Translations under genes and position numbers: made by a program
Source: Eubacteriales Family XIII. Incertae Sedis bacterium
GTDB taxonomy: Bacteria; Bacillota_A; Clostridia; Peptostreptococcales; Anaerovoracaceae
Reading direction: 5' to 3'
NCBI GenBank assembly: GCA_031278145.1
Contig: JAITLA010000051.1
Location: forward strand, 1-8,047
Length of the DNA stretch: 8,047 nt
Shown here: positions 5,316 to 8,047 of the stretch, piece after piece
Layout: every line of letters starts with the position of its first letter
Numbering within the stretch: the stretch's first letter is position 1
Notes under the pieces: generated by a model
Seen by the model: the letters and a program-made list of their open reading frames with translations, nothing else
Told to the model about the DNA's origin: nothing
The model's database searches: none

Positions 5316-6492
5316 AGGTTGTTATGCCCACCTTCTTCAAAAGCGCGCTCAGCGTTTCCGCCGCGCCGCCGTTCGCGGGCGGCTGTTTGACGGCCGCGGA
5401 TATCCGGCAGGGAAAGTTTGTCCGGATGCAGCTGTCCGCCTCCAGAAGCCGCGCCAGCTTCTCGAGGGCGCGCTTCCCGTCCCGAGGCGCCGTTTCGGGG
5501 AACAGCAGGGAGATTGCCAGATCGGAGCATCGCCCGAGTATATCCGTCTTTCGGATGTGCTTCGACAGGAAGTCGGAGATGTAGGCGATGTTGTTTTCGA
5601 GCGTTTCCTCCCCGTGCAGCGCGCCGTCCTCGGACAGCTGCGGCGCGAAGCCGAACGCGCCGAAACACAGGCGGCTGCCGTAGCGCCGGCTGCGATGGAG
5701 CTCCCGCTCCGCCTCCTCGATCCAGCCCTCGCGCGTCAGCACGCCGGTGCCGGCGTCTATCTTGCCGATGGCCTTCGCGTACACGCTGTCGAGGTCCGTG
5801 GCCCCCGGGATCATGCGGGCCAGCTTGCGGAATTTTTCCGTGACGGGCTTGAGGTCGCTGTTGCCGAGGCATACGCGCAGCGCGCCGCCGTCCGCCGCCA
5901 CGTACTTGTGGCTGCTGCTCTCCACAATCTGCCCCGTCACCTGCTGCAGCTCCGTGACGCGCACGATGAAATGATAGATCTTGGAATAAAGCTTGTCGCC
6001 GTAGCGGCAATCGCTGTATCGTTTGAAGTAGCTTATGTGATAGTTCCCGAGCCTGTAGACGGCGTGAACGGCCCGCTTCCACTCAAAAAAATCATGGAAA
6101 TCGACGCTTTCCCGGTCCGAGCGCGTCAAGCGGCGATAGGCATCCTCCCACCTCTCGTTCATCGTTTCGCGAAAGAAGGAATCCAGCATGCCGTAGGCGT
6201 CGTGGGCCTCCTTGTTTTCGAAGGCGCGCCGGCCCACCGTTTCGCGTTCGGAAAGGGTTTTCCACGCGTTTTTCCGCATCCAAGCCCTGTGGTATTCCTC
6301 GCGAAGCGCCTCGTTGCCGATGACGCGGTAGGCCATGTTGATCTCCTTCATGCGCTCCGCGGCGGAGGGCGCGCGGTTCAGGTCCGGATGATACATCTTC
6401 GACAGGCATCTGTAGGCGGCGTCTATGACGTCCTTCTCCGCGTCGTGGTGTACCTGCAATATATTGTAATAATCCGGTTCACGATTCAGCAT
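5314..6492 (-). CDS. J-domain protein fused to a degenerate GGDEF domain
   Basis: This soluble 392-residue protein is of unknown function. Residues about 5-70 form a DnaJ-type J domain: DYYNILQVHHDAE, then the diagnostic HPD at 35-37 in KMYHPDLNR, then INMAYRVIGNEALREEY. J domains stimulate the ATPase of DnaK-type chaperones. The middle (about 75-240) is charged and unrecognised. The end (about 245-392) aligns with a GGDEF domain: DAGTGVLTREGW (246-257) in place of D.LTGL.NRR.F, and RKTDILGRCSDLAI (314-327) in place of the RxxD...R.GGDEF block. SDLAI replaces GGEEF, and the metal-binding aspartates are lost (FGAFGFA in place of IDIDFFK), so cyclase activity is not expected. The inhibitory-site-like RxxD (314-317) is kept. 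There are no membrane segments and no zinc-finger or substrate-binding DnaJ regions. It starts within the carB end (14-base overlap), with GGAGG (complement of 6505-6509) upstream at a rather long 12 bases. Confidence 0.8.
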   Translation of the reverse strand: MLNREPDYYNILQVHHDAEKDVIDAAYRCLSKMYHPDLNRAPSAAERMKEINMAYRVIGNEALREEYHRAWMRKNAWKTLSERETVGRRAFENKEAHDAYGMLDSFFRETMNERWEDAYRRLTRSDRESVDFHDFFEWKRAVHAVYRLGNYHISYFKRYSDCRYGDKLYSKIYHFIVRVTELQQVTGQIVESSSHKYVAADGGALRVCLGNSDLKPVTEKFRKLARMIPGATDLDSVYAKAIGKIDAGTGVLTREGWIEEAERELHRSRRYGSRLCFGAFGFAPQLSEDGALHGEETLENNIAYISDFLSKHIRKTDILGRCSDLAISLLFPETAPRDGKRALEKLARLLEADSCIRTNFPCRISAAVKQPPANGGAAETLSALLKKVGITT

Positions 6493-8047
6493 CGCCGAGG
6501 TATTCCTCCAATGTCCCGTACTCCAGCGGGGTACCTGCCTTTTTCAGCCGGATGGCCTCGAGGAAGGCCCATGCCGTATCCATGCAGGTCAGCACCGGCA
6601 GACCGCGCTCTATCGCCTTCCTGCGTATGTCGAAGGAGTTGCTGCCGGGCTTGTTCGCCACCTCCGGCACGTTGATAAGGCCGCAGATCTCTTCACCCGT
6701 CATGCGCATGACCTCTTCCAAGCCCACCGTTTCGGCGTCGATTCCGTATTCCTCCATGAACCGGCTCGTCCCCTCGGAGGCGTAGAGCTTGAAGCCGAGG
6801 CGCAGGTACTCTCGCAGCGTTTTCGCGGCCTCCGCGCTCCGGTCGGGCGCCCGCAGACCGACGTAGAAGCCGCCCTCCAAGGGGATCTTCATGCCCGCGG
6901 CGAGGAAGCCCTTGTAGACGGCGCCGGCGAAATCCTTGTCCACGCCGAGAACCTCCCCCGTGGAACGCATCTCCGGGCCGAGCGCCACATCGACGTCCGT
7001 CAGCTTCGCGCCCGAAAACACGGGGACCTTCACCGCGCAGAGCTTCATCTTGCGGTAGAGGCCGACGCCGTAGGACGAATCGCGCAGCTTCTTTCCGAGC
7101 ATCGCGGCAACGGCCAGCTTCACCATAGGCACGCCCGTCACCTTGCTGAGTATGGGTACGGTGCGCGACGCGCGGGGATTGACCTCTATGACATAGACCT
7201 TGTCGCCGGCCCAGGCGTACTGCACGTTGATCAGGCCGACGACGTTCAGGCGGCGCGCGATCTTGCGCGTATACGTCACGAGCAGGTCCGCGGCCGCGTT
7301 CGGCAGCGTGTGCGGCGGATAGACGGATATGCTGTCGCCGGAATGCACGCCCGTCCGCTCGACGTGCTCCATGAGCCCCGGGATCAGGATATCCTCCCCG
7401 TCCGCCACGGCGTCCACATCCACTTCCCTGCCCTCGATATACTGATCGATCAGCACGGGATGCTCGGTCGAGAGCGACACGGCCTCCTCCATGTACTTCC
7501 TGAGTTCCTCGTCGTCGTAGACGACCTGCATGGCGCGACCGCCTATGACGTAGGAAGGCCGCACGACGAGCGGGTAGCCGAGCTTCTCGACCACCGCAAA
7601 GGCCTCCGCCTCGTCCGTCACGGAGTATCCCGTCGGCGTGGGTATGCCCATTTCGCCGAGCAGGAGCCGCAGCTTTTCGCGGTCCTCGGCCAGATCTATG
7701 GATTTGAACTGCGTGCCGAGTATGGGTATGCCGCGCCTTGCGAGATTCTCGGCGATGTTTAGCGAGGTCTGCCCGCCGAGCTGCAGCACGACGCCGAAGG
7801 GCCTTTCATGCTTTATGACGTTCATCACGTCGTCCATGTGCAGGGCTTCGAAGTAGAGCTTGTCCGAGGTGTCGAAATCCGTGCTCACCGTTTCGGGGTT
7901 GTTGTTGATGATGATGGCCTCGTAGCCGAGCTCCTTGATGGCCCACACGCCCTGCACGCAGCAGTAGTCGAACTCTATGCCCTGCCCGATGCGGATCGGG
8001 CCCGAGCCCACGACGAGGATCTTCTCCCGCGTGGATACGCGGCTCTC
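6479..8047 (-). CDS. carB: Carbamoyl phosphate synthase large subunit, C-terminal half (5' end outside window)
   Basis: CarB makes carbamoyl phosphate from bicarbonate, ATP and ammonia supplied by CarA, feeding pyrimidine and arginine synthesis. The visible 522 residues are the second half of the usual protein of about 1,060-1,070. The frame is open to the window edge and begins ESRVSTREKILVVGSGPIRI. Family motifs follow: GIEFDYCCVQ, NNNPETVSTDFDTSDKLYFE, GGQTSLNIAENLA, the ATP-grasp RPSYVIGGRAMQVVY, EVDVDAVADGEDILIPGLME, HVERTGVHSGDS and the nucleotide/metal-binding VIEVNPRASRTVP. This is the ATP-grasp domain that phosphorylates carbamate. The last about 115 residues (FKLYASEGTSRFMEEYG, then ICGLINVP, IRRKAIERGLPVLTCMDTA) are the MGS-like allosteric domain, so the C-terminus is complete. 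The first ATP-grasp half lies beyond the window. The next gene overlaps its end. Confidence 0.98.
   Translation of the reverse strand, partial: ESRVSTREKILVVGSGPIRIGQGIEFDYCCVQGVWAIKELGYEAIIINNNPETVSTDFDTSDKLYFEALHMDDVMNVIKHERPFGVVLQLGGQTSLNIAENLARRGIPILGTQFKSIDLAEDREKLRLLLGEMGIPTPTGYSVTDEAEAFAVVEKLGYPLVVRPSYVIGGRAMQVVYDDEELRKYMEEAVSLSTEHPVLIDQYIEGREVDVDAVADGEDILIPGLMEHVERTGVHSGDSISVYPPHTLPNAAADLLVTYTRKIARRLNVVGLINVQYAWAGDKVYVIEVNPRASRTVPILSKVTGVPMVKLAVAAMLGKKLRDSSYGVGLYRKMKLCAVKVPVFSGAKLTDVDVALGPEMRSTGEVLGVDKDFAGAVYKGFLAAGMKIPLEGGFYVGLRAPDRSAEAAKTLREYLRLGFKLYASEGTSRFMEEYGIDAETVGLEEVMRMTGEEICGLINVPEVANKPGSNSFDIRRKAIERGLPVLTCMDTAWAFLEAIRLKKAGTPLEYGTLEEYLGDAES

Noticed and set aside
5557..6675. 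Open frame of 372 codons on the plus strand opposite the J-domain gene and the carB end
   Set aside because: The minus strand encodes recognisable J-domain, GGDEF-like and CarB sequence over the same bases; the plus-strand translation shows no family and crosses the carB boundary.

Overview
The window is a GC-rich stretch of a motile bacterial chromosome holding seven protein-coding genes, two of them cut by the window edges. The mix of a CheA/CheR pair, a fliD-fliS-fliT-type cluster with strong AGGGAGG-like ribosome binding sites, a Bacillota-style CarB and a GGGGACGGTTC-type inverted repeat most suggests an anaerobic Gram-positive of the class Clostridia. This placement is inference; another flagellated phylum such as Synergistota cannot be excluded.

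Layout, plus strand: the 3' part of cheA (to 761), then cheR (772-1578). A 557-base gene-free region follows (1579-2135). It starts with a convincing sigma-28-type promoter (1602-1628), continues with a 114-bp element bounded by 25-bp inverted repeats (1811-1924), and ends with two identical 57-bp direct repeats (1932-1988 and 2057-2113). Next come fliD (filament cap, unusually long at 759 residues), fliS (flagellin chaperone, best started at a TTG with a strong ribosome binding site) and a FliT-like small helical protein. These three are packed tightly and end at a perfect 40-bp palindrome (5276-5315) that can terminate transcription from both sides.

Layout, minus strand: the 3' half of carB (carbamoyl phosphate synthase large subunit) runs in from the right edge. 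It overlaps by 14 bases a gene for a soluble 392-residue protein that joins an N-terminal DnaJ-type J domain to a C-terminal catalytically dead GGDEF fold. This gene stops inside the palindrome, facing the flagellar genes.

How the genes work together: CheA and CheR belong to chemotaxis signalling (receptor-coupled kinase and receptor methyltransferase). FliD, FliS and the FliT-like protein act late in flagellar assembly, and the sigma-28 promoter fits their usual late-gene control. CarB serves pyrimidine and arginine synthesis. The J-domain/GGDEF protein has no assigned function and is the most unusual gene here. The second main point is that repeats and a MITE-like element sit between the late-flagellar promoter and fliD, giving a predicted leader of about 500 nt.
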